Shown one piece after another: positions 1-10,945 of a DNA stretch of 64,000 nucleotides. The DNA is from Macrotis lagotis. Lineage: Eukaryota > Chordata > Mammalia > Peramelemorphia > Peramelidae. The stretch lies in contig NC_133658.1 in the NCBI RefSeq assembly GCF_037893015.1, forward strand, positions 254,515,826 through 254,579,825, given 5' to 3'. The translations under genes were made by a program, and so were the position numbers. Numbering within the stretch: position 1 is the stretch's first letter; each line of letters starts with the position of its first letter. The notes beneath the pieces were generated by a model. It worked only from the letters and a program-made list of their open reading frames with translations, made no database searches and was not told the DNA's origin.

Positions 1-175
1 TTATTATCCCTATTTTATAATTAAGAAACTGAGGCAGACAGAGGTAAGTGACTTGCCTAGGATTACACTCTTTTAACATACAGATTGTAAATGTCTGGGA
101 TCAGATCTTAAGTCAAGTCTTCCTGACTCCAGACTCAGAGTTCTATCCTCTCAGCCACCTGGTTCAGGCTCAGTG
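1..175 (-). repeat. MIR/CORE-type SINE fragment
   Basis: Reads in reverse orientation as an old tRNA-derived SINE body: an 'aaactgaggcagacagagg' segment is followed by 'taagtgacttgcctagg' and a degenerate end with 'tcttcctgactccagactc'. Divergent from consensus and cut by the window edge. The family assignment (MIR/THER-like) is from memory of the consensus. Confidence 0.6.
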
Positions 176-450
176 AAAATGGGACTTAGCTCCATCTATC
201 CAATTTCCATACACCCTTCAGTTTCCTTGCTCAGGTTCAATTTCTCCGGAAGTCTTCCTGAAGATGTTTAGACCAACCTTTGGTGATTCCTCTTCTGTGG
301 TATCTTGATTAATGACTGCCTCTCCCAGACCACTATTTTAGGAACTCATTCCCTCTTTCTTTCCATCTTCTCCTCAACCTGGCTACCTTGTTGCTGCCCC
401 ATATGCCCTTTCTTTCTCCTCATTCTCCTCCATTTCTAGAATCATAATTC

Positions 451-691
451 TGTTGTTGAGTCATTTCAGTCATGTCTGACTCTTAATGATCCCCTTTGGG
501 GTTTTCTTAGCAAAGATACTTGAGTGGTTAGCCATTTCCTTCTTCAGTTCAAGATGAGGAAACTGATGCAAACAGGGTGAAGTGACTTGCTCAGGATCAC
601 ATTATTAGTAAGTGACTAAGGCTGGATTTGTTCATGAATATGAGTCTTCCTAACTGTAGACCCATCACTCTATCACTGCACCTAGCTGCCC
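451..691 (-). mobile_element. MAR1-type CORE-SINE, reverse orientation
   Basis: Near full-length reverse copy. It has the 'gtcatgtctgactct' segment, 'ttttcttagcaaagatactt', 'gccatttccttcttcag', 'gaggaaactgatgcaaacag', then the tRNA-like head ending 'gcacctagctgccct'. The order and spacing match other MAR1-like copies in this window (for example 45160-45365 and 59655-59905). Confidence 0.75.
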
Positions 692-714
692 TCAAAACCA
701 TAAAATATAATCAA

Positions 715-1062
715 ATCAGCTGCTTTTAATCCTGAAAGAGATGTGTTAGCCTACTTCCCCTGGGGTCTCACCCTCCCACTCCCACCCTCACCCCCACCAT
801 TAGAATATAAGCTCCTTGATGGTAAGAACTATATTTGTTTTTCTATTTTTAACTCTATATCTTAGCATAGAACTTGAAGGCATACTTAATAAATGTTTTT
901 ATACATTCATTTAAAAAATTCTTTGAGGATAGAGACTGTAAATTCAATTAAAAAGTTACTTCAAGGGGTAATAAAATAGTGATTATTGTTTATCTCTATC
1001 CTCCTCATAGCACATAGAACAATTTTGCCTACAGCAGATGCTCAGCAAATACTTACTTAACC
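715..1062 (+). mobile_element. L2 LINE 3'-end remnants
   Basis: Contains two degraded L2-type 3' tails. One has 'aatataagctccttgatgg' leading to 'cttaataaatg'. The other has 'cctcatagcacatagaac' leading to 'gcagatgctcagcaaatac'. No coding capacity remains. Confidence 0.55.
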
Positions 1063-1067
1063 TCTTT

Positions 1068-1665
1068 TCATAGTGGCAAAAAAATTAGAAATTGAGGTAA
1101 TATCCATCAGTTGGGGAATGGCTAAACAAATTGAGGCATTTAGAACACTATTGCTCTATAAGAAATCATAAAGGACAGGATTTCACAAAAGCCTGGAAAG
1201 ATCTGGATGAACTGATGCTAAGTGAAATGAACAGAACCAGAAGAATGTTATACATGATAACAGCAACATTGGATGTTGATTAACTATAATGGATTGCTCA
1301 TTTCAGCAGTACAATAATCAAAGATAACTTTAAAAGACGTGTGATTAAAAATAGCATTCATATCCAAAGAAGGAACTGTGGAGTTTAAACGCAAACCAAA
1401 GCTTATTCTTTTCTATTTTTAAAAGTCTAGGGTATTATGTCTTTTTTACTCCCTAATTTTTTTCTTCCATTTGACTTGATTCTTCTTTCATATGATTAAT
1501 AAGGATCTATGTTTAGTGTGGATATACATGTAGAGCTTATATTAAATTGCTTTCCATCAGAGGAAAAGGGAGGGAAGGAAGGGACAGAGAAAAATGTAAA
1601 AACAAAACCTTACAAAAAGATGACTGTTGAAAACTTCCATTCATGTAGTTGGAAAAATAAAGAAA
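1068..1665 (+). mobile_element. 5'-truncated L1, ORF2 end plus 3' UTR
   Basis: Decayed end of L1 ORF2. The conceptual frame resembles the family's C-terminus ('GEW..KLW', then an 'LSEM.RTRR'-like segment). The older-type 3' UTR follows, ending in 'gttggaaaaataaagaaaat'. The same 3' UTR type recurs at 49980-50340. Frames are broken. Confidence 0.7.
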
Positions 1666-2039
1666 ATATTATATTTAAAAATTTTTAAAAACCCAAATGC
1701 TTGCTCATAAATAAATGGAATGCAAATATGAATGAAGAAATGGATGGATGAATAAATTCTCTTGTACTGACAGTACCCAATTAGGGTTGCATCATATACT
1801 ATCTTGTTCTCTAATTTGTTCATATGTATTACTCTTACCTCCTCAAAAGCAGACACCCTCAAAATAATGCCCAAAGTACATGTGTTTCAAACTGAAGTTT
1901 ACAAGATGATTTACAATCTTCACTTCACTTGACCCCAATGAATTTTGCAGGAACAATATTATTATTCTATGTGGATAAAACCCAGAGAGATCACATTACT
2001 TACCCAATTTTACAAGGACATGGATTTAAAGCTGGAATG
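1666..2039. other. No feature recognised
   Basis: AT-rich sequence without a recognisable repeat, exon or RNA. Short open frames here have no coding character. Confidence 0.5.
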
Positions 2040-2215
2040 GATCCTAAGAAGCTCTTGCGTTCAATTCAATTTACAGATGAGGAAACAGATTCAAGAAGGT
2101 TGAAGGGAAATATTCAGGGTTAATTAACCAGCTCTCAAGTGACTGAGGTGAAATCTACCCCAGGTCTTCCTGACTCCAAGTCTCATGCCCTAGCCATCAC
2201 TCCACACTGCCTCTC
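2040..2215 (-). repeat. MIR/CORE-SINE fragment
   Basis: Reverse-orientation SINE body with 'tttacagatgaggaaacag' and an end containing 'gtcttcctgactccaagtc'. A short open frame across it is an artefact of the repeat. Confidence 0.55.
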
Positions 2216-2499
2216 TGATAATGGCAGCAACAGTTATTGAACTCAGACCTAATGATTCTATGTATAACAAAAATACTAACCCAAGGTAACCACACAAAGG
2301 GCTGGGGACAAAGCAGGCACATTCGCTAATCAAATGATATCAGTAAATGACATCCCTGTTAAGAAGGTATTTTCCAATCCTCTTTTTTAATGGTCCTCAT
2401 TTTATAATTTCAATCAGCCTTCTTCCTTAGTCACTAACAAGGAATTCACCAAACATATTGTTTTGTTCATATCTGATATGTTTACCCAAAGGATCATAG

Positions 2500-2690
2500 G
2501 AGAATAACTGTAGAGCTGTAGGGACCACTGAGGTCATCTATTTCAATCCCCTAATTTTACAAATCAGAAACTAGGGAATAGAGAGATTAAGTGAATTCCC
2601 AAGGTTACCCAGCATATTAAGGGCCGGACCAGAGTTTGAAGTTGGCTCTTCTAGTTCCAATCTTTTTCTGTAGCACCATTTGATACATAT
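2500..2690 (-). repeat. MIR-like SINE, reverse orientation
   Basis: Typical old body: 'gtagggaccactgaggtcatc', 'aatcccctaattttacaaat', 'gaattcccaaggttaccc', then 'tctagttccaatc'. The same family recurs at 13872-14045, 15165-15335, 20175-20345 and 51895-52085. Confidence 0.65.
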
Positions 2691-2709
2691 CATGGCAACT
2701 AAGTAGTAC

Positions 2710-2955
2710 ACTGACCACAATGACAGACTTGGAATCACAAAAACTGATGCTGAACCCTACCTCAGATAATTTACTGTGGTACACTGGACAAGGCATTTGA
2801 CTTCTCTGGTCCCAAGTTTTCTCATCTGTAAAATGGCAATAATAATAATAACACCCAGCTTACAGGGATCATTTCATTAGATTTTGTAAAGTGTTTCAGA
2901 ATTCTATAGTACCCTATAAAAATTATGATTATCATTATCATTATGATTATCAGGT
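2710..2955 (+). repeat. MIR-like SINE, forward orientation
   Basis: Contains 'ttctcatctgtaaaatggc' followed by an 'ataataataata' run and a 'tttgtaaagtgtttcag' tail, the usual arrangement of forward MIR-like copies. Confidence 0.65.
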
Positions 2956-2964
2956 ATCATAGCT

Positions 2965-3160
2965 ACTTGTTAATGCTCACTCCCAATAGATCAGGGGCTC
3001 CATAATGGAAGGAAATTAGGTCTAATTTAAATTTTGCATCTCCTCCTACCTCTAGCATAGTAGACTCTTTATTGAATTGCATTTCCTGTGCCTCATTTAT
3101 TTCTATCTTTTTCAGAGTGCCTGGCACTTAGTGAGCATTTAAGTACTTGCTTACTTGCTC
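2965..3160 (+). mobile_element. L2 LINE 3' remnant
   Basis: Degraded L2 3' end: 'gatcaggggctccataatgg', then 'tctagcatagtagac' and 'gtgcctggcacttag'. It abuts the tetranucleotide repeat. Confidence 0.5.
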
Positions 3161-3495
3161 TAGCTATCTACCTGTCCATACCTCTTTCTTATCTGTCCAT
3201 TCATCTATCTGGCTGTTCATCTATCTGTTTTTCTATCTGTCTCTATCTGACTATCTGTTCATTCATCTATCTATCCATCAATCTGTCTGTCCATCTGACT
3301 GCCTATCTGTCCACCCTTTCATCCATCCAGCTATATTTTTATCTAATTTATCTATCTATCTACCTGTCTATCTGTGTCTGTCTTTCTATCAATCTTTCTA
3401 TTTATCTGTGTCTCTGTCCATCTGTCTGTCATCTATCTGTCTGCCTATATATCTCTCTTCTATCTTTCTATCAACTCTATCACTCTTTTCATTAT
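3161..3495 (+). repeat. Imperfect (CTAT/CTGT)n tetranucleotide satellite
   Basis: About 330 bases of interrupted CTAT, CTGT and CATC units on the plus strand. Because the repeat lacks stops, two overlapping frames appear open and translate to low-complexity leucine/serine/isoleucine/tyrosine strings. This is not coding sequence. Confidence 0.9.
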
Positions 3496-3744
3496 TAGGA
3501 AAATCTTCCTTTAGTCTCCTGCCAGTAGCAATGACTTTAGCAGCTATTCCAAGTCTCCTAGACCTAGGAGAGTCAGAGCTCTCTTTTGCTTCTCAGCTTC
3601 CACAGGTCCTGGTTCTGCCTGGAGCCAAAGCAAGACAGCTCTGCAATGCATTTGTGGTTCCATTAATAAATTCAATATGTATTCAGTCATCATTTTTCTC
3701 CTCCCCTCCCCCACCCCATCAGCTATTCTTGAATTTCAGGCAAT

Positions 3745-4060
3745 AAAATAAAATCTCACATTTCTGTAGAACACCTCACAACAATCTCCTGCGTTAGGTA
3801 GTACAAGTATCATTATCCCTATTTTTCAGATAAGGAATCTATTTCTTTTTTTTTTTAGGTTTGTTTGGTTTTATTTGCAAGGCAAATGGGGTTAAGTGGC
3901 TTGCCGAAGGCCACACAGCTAGGTAATTATTAAGTGTCTGAGGCCGGATTTGAACCCAGATACTCCTGAATCACGGGCCAGTGCTCTATCCACTGTGCCA
4001 CCTAACCTCCCCAAGGAATCTATTTCTAAGGCAGGGGAGGAAAAGTGACCTGCCCAGCAG
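3745..4060 (-). repeat. MIR-like SINE split by a younger SINE
   Basis: The outer element reads 'tctcacatttctgtagaac', then 'cattatccctatttttcag'. After the insertion it resumes with 'aggaaaagtgacctgcccag'. The insertion duplicated AAGGAATCTATTTCT (3832-3846 and 4013-4027). Confidence 0.65.
3847..4012 (-). mobile_element. tRNA-derived SINE (WSINE1/MAR1-like)
   Basis: Reverse copy: a T-rich 3' end, 'ggcaaatggggttaagtgg', 'ccacacagctaggtaatta', 'ggatttgaacccag' (box B complement) and 'ccactgtgccacctaacct'. Flanked by a perfect 15-bp direct repeat, AAGGAATCTATTTCT, indicating L1-type insertion. Confidence 0.9.
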
Positions 4061-4074
4061 CCATCAATGCATTG

Positions 4075-4640
4075 GTGAGTCAGACATTGTGCTAAAAGCT
4101 AGAGATGTAAAGAGCAAAACTCAAGCTAATCCCTGAGCAGAAGCTCATATTCTAAGGGAGGAAGATAACATGCATAACTAATTGGCAAGTGACCAAACTG
4201 AGACTCAAGGCCAATTCTTTGGATTCTGAATCAAGCACTCTTTTTACTCTCCCTTTTCTACCCCTCCACCCAGTGGAATCCTTACTTGATCATCCAGTCA
4301 GACACAGATAGATAGCACTTTTAAGGTATCATCCTCGGACATATGACATCAACCAATCTCTTAAGTCCTTCCCCAACCAACTTTTTGCCTATACCAATAC
4401 CAAGAAACAAAGACTCTGGTATGTATTTTAACCCATCACTCTCAGAAACTAACCCTTTAATGACTGACTATAAAAGACAAAGTCAACTTTTTTTAATTAA
4501 CAAAACTCTACCTTTCCTTTGTTCTACCTTACCCACCCCTTTCTTTCAGTGAAATGATCTGAGAGAATATGAATGGGTGAGAGAGAGGCAAATTTAAAAA
4601 AAGTGAAAGGTATCTTCAAAAACTACAATCCAGCCAAACT
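4075..4640. other. Old repeat remnants, no gene
   Basis: The first 130 bases resemble the old dispersed repeat also seen at 26795-27160 ('tgtgctaaaagctagagatg', 'gctcatattctaagggaggaag'). The rest shows nothing recognisable. Confidence 0.4.
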
Positions 4641-4649
4641 GAACTTCTT

Positions 4650-4850
4650 CCTTTTCATTACACAAGACATGCCTCTGCATAGGCTCCTTCTCACTTCTAC
4701 CTTCATAGCTTCTTCCAAAGCCCAAATCAAACAGTACTATCTACAATGAGTCTTTCCTGATCTTCTCTAGTTGCTAGTGATCTCTCCTGCAAAATTTTGT
4801 ATTTATTGTATTTTATCTTGAATATTCTTATAAGACATATTGCCTCCCTT
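4650..4850 (+). mobile_element. L2 LINE 3' remnant
   Basis: L2-like text 'ctccttctcacttctacc', 'cttccaaagcccaaatcaa', 'gagtctttcctgatcttc', then 'ttttgtatttattgtatttt'. No open frame. Confidence 0.55.
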
Positions 4851-5053
4851 TTTCTTTCCTTCTTTGCTTCTTTTGATGTTTAATGACTGTAAAATACAGT
4901 CAATTATTTTTTAACAAAAATCCTTCTTTCTTTTCTACTTCCCCTTCTCTTTTTTGTTTCTTTTACTTTTATTTATTTTTTCCACATAGTCATGTTGTAA
5001 AAGGAAACATAATCCCCCCAACAAAGAAAGAGAAACTTCAAGAAAAATAAAAT

Positions 5054-7490
5054 GGGGGGCAGAGCCAAGATGGCAGTGTGAAGGCAGCATTTCCTGGGAA
5101 CTCCTTACCCTCACAGAAAGACTGAGTGATACATTTTCCCAGACCAAGATAACTTAGAAGTTCCACAGGAAAGGTCTGTTTCACCAGGATGGGGGGGGGG
5201 GGGGTTGGAAAAAAGCCATGGCCAGTGCAGCCCCACCCAACTCAGAGAACACTGGCAACCGCTTGAAGGGGCAGTGAGAGAACTCTGCTACACTACAATG
5301 AGTGTGGAATGAGGAGCACTGGCTGCAGAATCTGCAGCGAGAATCCGGAGAAAGCAACCTGTACCCTGAGCATTGGAAGTCTGCAGAGATTTCTCTGCTC
5401 TTCCTCGGGGTAGGACTCTGCTGCTAGCCTACATTCAGATCCAGGTTGCAGTTTGGGCTTCCATACGAAGTAGCCAAGCTAGATCCCTCCAGGGCAGAGG
5501 GAAGTACGGGGACCATCTACATATCAAAGCACAGGCAAGAGAGCATAAGACCTTGGAGGAATAAAGGTCCCAGTGGGGGTGTCCCCCCCCAAAAAAAACC
5601 CAAAGCCTTGGAAGTTCTGTCTTGGGCTGAGGAAATGAGTAAACAACAGAAAAAGAAGAACCTGACCACAAAAAATTACTCTAGTCCCATGGAAGATCAA
5701 AACACATACTCAGAAGATGACAAAATCAAACTTTCCATATCCAAAACCTCCAAGAGAAATAGAAAATGGGCTTAGACTATGGACAAACTCAAAAAAAGAC
5801 TTTGTAAAGCAATTAAGGGAGATGGAGGAAAATGGGGAGGAGAAATGAGAGTGATGTAGAAAAATCACAAAAATCAAATCAACAGCTTGGTGAAAGAAAT
5901 ACAAAAAAATTTTGAAGAAAATAATATGTTAAAAACCAGTTTAGGCCTAATATAAAAAGCAAAACAAAAGGCAAATGAGGAGAAGAATGCCTTAAAAAAG
6001 CAGAATTGGCCAGCTGGAAAAGGAGATAAAAAAACTCTCTGAAGAAAATAACTCCTTCAAATGCAGAATGGAATTAAAGGAAGTTGATGATTTTGCAAGA
6101 AATCAGGGAGAAATAAAACTCTTCCAAAAAAGCCAAAAATTAGAAGAAAATGTGAAATATCTCATTGGAAAAACAACTGACCTCAAAAACAGATCCAGAA
6201 GAAATAATTTTAAAATTATTGGGCTATCTGAAAGTCACAATCAGGAGAAGAGCCTAGACTTCATTTTTTCAGGAAATAATACAGCAAAATTGCCCTGAGA
6301 TCCTAGAAGCAGAAGATAAAATAGAAATAGAAAGAATTCACCAGTCAACTCCTGAAAGAGATCCCAAAAGAAAAACTTCCAGGAATATTGTAGCCAAATT
6401 CCAAAACTCCCAAATCAAAGAGAAAATTCTAAAAGCTGCCAGAAACAAACAATTCAACTACCAAGGTTCCATAGTTAGGATTACACAGGATCTAACAACA
6501 TCTATATTAAGGGCTCGTAGGGATTGGAATATGATATTCTAGAAGGCAAAAGATCTTTGTTTACAACTGAGAATCAGCTACCCAGAAAAATTGAACATTG
6601 TCTTTTGGGGGAAAGATGGACTTTCAATGAAACAACCAGAGCTGAACAGAAAGTTTGATCTCCAAGTACAGGACTCTGGTGAACCATAGAGAGGGTAGAA
6701 AAGAAGGACTAACTATGATGAACTTAATTCTATTGAACTGTTTGTATTCTTGCAGAGCAGAATATAATGGTATAATATAGTAAAAAGATGGAGTCAATGG
6801 GTGATAAAGGAAAGTACTTGGAGGAAGGGAGAGGAGATGAAGAAGAAGTTAAGAATTTTCACCTAAGAGTCAAGAAAAAGCTTCTTCAATGAAGTGGAAT
6901 GGGGGAAGACAAGGGGGAATGATTGAGCCTTCATTCTCATCAGAAATGACTCAGAGAGGAAATAAAATACACACTTAATAGGGTGAGGAAATCTATCTTA
7001 CCCTAGAGAAAAATGAGAAGAAAGGGATGAGATAAGGGGGAATGGTGGCAGGGAAAGGGGAAATAGGTGATAGAAGAGAGGGAAGATCAAGGGAGAGGGT
7101 ACTCAGATACAACACATTTTTGGACAGGGCCAGGATGAAAGGAGAGAGATAATAGAATAAATGAGAGTGGGAAGGAATAGAGTGGAGGTACAGCTAGTAA
7201 TAGCAACTGTGCGAAAAATATTGAAGCAATTTCTCTGGTGGCCTTATGATAAAGAAAGCAACTCACCCTAGAGACAGAGCCATTGGAATCTGAACACAGA
7301 ATGAAGTACATTTTTTTTCTCTCTCTATGCTTGAGGTTTCTCGTCTTCTTGGGGAGCGGGGTTTATGTTTACTCTTATAACATATTCAATTTCAATCAAT
7401 CTATAGCATGGAAACAATGTAAAGACTATCAGACAGCCTTCTGTGGGGGGGAGGGGAATTGTAAAATTGAAAACCTTACAAAAAAATGAT
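5054..7490 (+). mobile_element. HAL1-like (ORF1-only half-L1) element, near full length
   Basis: The 5' end is the L1 5' UTR signature, a G-run then 'cagagccaagatggcag', containing a YY1-type core at 5065-5073. A G14 run follows at 5191-5204. A decayed ORF1 begins near 5691 (peptide start 'MEDQNTYSEDDKIK'). A piece of its RRM-like region is visible ('SRRNNFKIIGLSES') near 6200-6235, and its C-terminal part reaches about 6690. The purine-rich 3' UTR follows directly with no ORF2, ending in 'attgtaaaattgaaaaccttac' near 7480. ORF1 is broken by stops and frameshifts. The ORF1-to-3' UTR junction is shared with the copy at 7620-10450, so this is a family structure and not one accidental deletion. 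The HAL1 name is by structure. Confidence 0.7.
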
Positions 7491-7619
7491 AGGTAGATAT
7501 TACTATTGTATTTAATTAGAAAATAAATAAAATGTTAATAAAAATAAATAAATAGCATCTAAAAAATAAAAAAATAAAAGCTTTTTTTCTTTCTAAAAAA
7601 AGAAAAAGAAAATGAGAGA
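7491..7619. other. A-rich spacer between two HAL1-like elements
   Basis: Low-complexity A/T sequence that probably represents the merged A-rich tails of the tail-to-tail elements. Confidence 0.5.
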
Positions 7620-10450
7620 AAAAAGATTGTTTCAGTCTTATTCAAATACCATCAACTATCTTTGGGGTGGATACCATTCTTTATCTTAAGTCCATCAGAG
7701 AAATTGCTTCAATATTTTTCTCCACAGTTGCTATTGCTAACTGTATTTTCCTCCAGTCCTTCCCTCCCCACCCCCATTTATTCTATTCTCTCTTTCCTTT
7801 CTCCCTATTTCTCTTCAAAAATGTGTTGTGGCTGATTACTCTCTCCCATGATCTTCTCTCTCCTATCACCTACATTCTTCCCTTCCTTCCCCATGTCCTC
7901 TTTCTCCCATCCCTTCACTCTCCTATTTTCCTTCAGGATAAGATAGATTTTAATACCCAACTGAGTGTGTATGTTATTTCTTCTCTTAGTCATTTCTGAT
8001 AAGAGTGAAGACTCACTCATTCCCTCCCTTACCTTCCTCCCCCCTTCCACTCCAATGCAAAATCTTTTTCTTGCCTCTTTCATTGACTCACAAAATTGAT
8101 TCCAGACTCTCTCAACTGTTCAAGACTCAAATGGTCAAATAATGATCCAATCACCTTCACTTAGCCCATTCTTCCTCTCCTTTTCCTTTTCCTCTCTTGC
8201 CTCTTAACTCCATCTTTATAATATAGTATACCTTCATATTCAGATCCCTCCTGTGACTTGTCTATATATGCCCCTTCCAACTGCCCTAATAAATAAGAAA
8301 GTTCATATGAGTGGAGTGCAGGAAAACAAGTAGTTCAACATCATTAAATCCCTCATAATTTGCCTTTCCAGTCTACCCTCTGTATGCTTCACCTGAGTCC
8401 TGTACTTGAAGATCAAATTTTCTGTTCAGCTTTGGTTATTTCAACAGGGAAGTTTGAAAGTACTATATTTCATTGAATATTCATCTTTTCCCTTGAAAGA
8501 GGATGTTCAGTTTTTCTGGGTAGTTGATTCTTGGTTGTAATCCAAGCTCTTTCACATCATATTCCAAGGCTTATAAGCCTTATAGAAGTTGCTAAATCTT
8601 GTATTATTCGGACTGTAGATCCATGATATTTGACTTGTTTCCTTCTGGCTGCTTATAATATCTTCTCCTTGACTTGACAGCTCTGGAATTTGGGTATAAG
8701 ACTCCTGGGAGATTTTATTTTGGGATTTCTTTCAGAAGTTGATCAGTAGATTCCCTCAATTTCTATGTTACCTCTGCTTCTAGGATATCAGAATAATTTT
8801 CCTGGACTATTTCTTGAAAAATGAAGTCAAGGCTCCTTTCCTGATCATGACTTTCAGGGAGTCCAATAATTTTGAAATTATCTCTCCTGGATCTGTTTTT
8901 CCAGGACAGTTGCTTTTCCAGTAAGATATTTCACATTTTCTTCTATTTTTTCATTCTTTTGGTTTTGTTTTATTGTTTCTTGATTTCTCACAAAGTCATC
9001 AGCTTCCCTAAGCTCCATTCTACCTTTGAAGGAATTATTTTCTTCAGAGAGAATTTTTTTATCTCCTTTTCCATCTGGCCAATTCTGCTTTTTTGGTTTT
9101 GGTTTTGGTTTTTTAGCAAGGCAGTGGGGTTAAGTAGCTTGCCCAAGGCCACACAGCTAGGTAATTTTTAAGTGTCTGAGGCCAGATTTGAACTCAGGTC
9201 CTCCTGACTCCAGGGCTGATGCTCTATCTACTACACTACCTAGCCCCCCAATTCTGCCTTTTAAGGCATTCTTCTCATCATTGGTCTTTTGGACTGCTTT
9301 TTCTATTTAATCTAAACTGGTTTTTAAGGTATTATTTTCTTCAGTATTTTTTGATAATTTCTTTATCAAGCTGCTGACTTGATTTTTCATGATTTTCCTG
9401 CACAGCTCTCACTTCTCTTCCCAATTTTTCCCCTCCCTCCCCATTTTTCGAAATCTTTTTGAGCTTTACCACAACCTGAGACCAATTCATATTTTTATTT
9501 GAGGCTTTGGATATAGAACCTTTGACTTTGTTATCTTCTGAGTGTGTATTTTGATCCTCCATGGAACCAAAGAAATTGTCTATAGTTGGATTTTTTACTT
9601 CTGTTGTTTGCTCATTTCCCCAGCCTATGACTTGATTTCAATTCTTTGTTAAAGTGAGGTTCTGCTTCCAGGGTAGAGAGCACACAAGCTTTTGAGGATT
9701 TTTGCAGTTGTTTTCAGGGATATCCCCCCAGGGACCTCAATTCTTTTAAGGTCTTATGAGAGGCTCTGACTTTTCTCCCAGCCTGTTCTCTGGTCTGTAG
9801 TTTGCACTCCTGTCTGCCCTGGAACTATGAGGAGGACCCCTGCTCTGCTATAGCAGTAAAGCTCCTTTTACTGGGCCTGGGGCCCAGACTAAAACCTGTA
9901 TCTGAGTATGGTCAAAACAACAGAGTCCTGCCTCAGAGATAGCAAAGAGACCACTGTAGTCTTCCCTGACCTCTTTATCTTCTGTGAGCTGAGAGCTCTG
10001 GAAGCAGGTGCTGAGTGGCTACCTGCTAGGTGACTCAGCAGGCCTGCTCCTGGTTCCTAAGGCTGGGTCTGCACTGAGGCCTGCTAGTCTGTAAACTCAC
10101 TCTAGTGCAGCAGAATTTTCCTGCTGACCTTCCAAATTGTCCTTGGCAATCCCTGGTCTGAGAGGTCTGGAAACTGCTCTCGCTGCCATGGACCCAGATG
10201 CCCCCAGGGACCCAGGCACCCTGTGGGCTGTGCCTGGATAGCTAGAGTTGGTAGCTGGCATGGCCCAGATGCACTACAATCCTACAGATCTTTCCCACAG
10301 ATCATCAAAATTGTATTGGGTTGGAAAATTGTTTCATTCAGTCTTTCTGAATGAAATTGGTTAGAATCATCATTTAGAGGTATTTGTAGTGTTCTGGGGG
10401 AGAGCTGCTGGAATTTCCTGCTTATACTCCACCATCTTGGCTCTGCCCCT
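7620..10450 (-). mobile_element. HAL1-like (ORF1-only half-L1) element, inverted
   Basis: Reverse copy of the same family. The 5' end is at the high coordinate ('ccatcttggctctgcccct', the complement of the L1 start, with a YY1-like core at 10432-10440). The ORF1 start at 9562 reads 'MEDQNTHSEDNKVKGS' and is open for about 70 codons before decay. ORF1 C-terminal sequence runs through about 8400-8900, then the 3' UTR (pyrimidine-rich on the plus strand, 7740-8300) ends near 7620. There is no ORF2. A younger SINE interrupts it at 9093-9247. It pairs with the 5054-7490 element as an imperfect inverted repeat. Confidence 0.7.
9093..9247 (-). mobile_element. tRNA-derived SINE inside the HAL1 element
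   Basis: Reverse copy with 'gcaaggcagtggggttaag', 'cacacagctaggtaatttt' and 'gatttgaactcaggtcctc'. The flanking direct repeats are CCAATTCTGCTTTT (9079) and CCAATTCTGCCTTT (9248), so it post-dates the host HAL1. Confidence 0.9.
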
Positions 10451-10479
10451 CCTGCTTTACTCTCTTAAAAAGAAAAAAA

Positions 10480-10945
10480 AATTTCATTAAATTATGCATT
10501 GTAAAACAAATTCCCACATTAACCAAGTACCAAAAAAATTTATGTCTCAAATTGCATCTTAAATCTATCACTTCTCTAAAAGACAGTGGTTAGAATATTT
10601 CATCATGAGTCTTCTGAAATCTTTTCTGGTAATTGCATTTATCAATATGCTTAAGTCTTTCAAGTTTCTTGCTATTACAACGCTTATACAATTGTATAAT
10701 TGTTTACCTGATTCTGCTCTCTTCACTTTGCCTCAGTTCAAACAACCCTTCCTAGCTTTCCTCTGAAACCATACCCTTCATCATTTCTTACAGCACTATA
10801 ATACACCAAAATCAAACACCATAATTTTTTCCAGCCATTCCCCAATTAAAGGATATCCTCTCCCGTTATAATTCCCTTCACAATAAAATGCTTTGGTCTG
10901 TTTCTGACTTCTGGCTTTGGGGACAGATCTAGTAGTGGTATCACT
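10480..10945 (-). mobile_element. L1 3' end remnant
   Basis: The reverse complement resembles the marsupial L1 3' UTR and ORF2 terminus. Plus-strand landmarks are 'gattctgctctcttcact', 'tttcttacagcactataata', 'cagccattccccaattaaag' and 'gatctagtagtggtatcac' (complement of the ORF2 C-terminal region also seen at 28038-28877). Highly diverged. Confidence 0.6.

Noticed and set aside
3088..3746. Two long overlapping plus-strand open frames (136 and 199 codons)
   Set aside because: They run through a (CTAT/CTGT)n repeat and translate to low-complexity L/S/I/Y strings; no domain, splice or promoter context.
5435..6298. Several open frames of 63-109 codons on both strands
   Set aside because: They lie in the 5' UTR and decayed ORF1 of the HAL1-like element; those on the minus strand are shadows.
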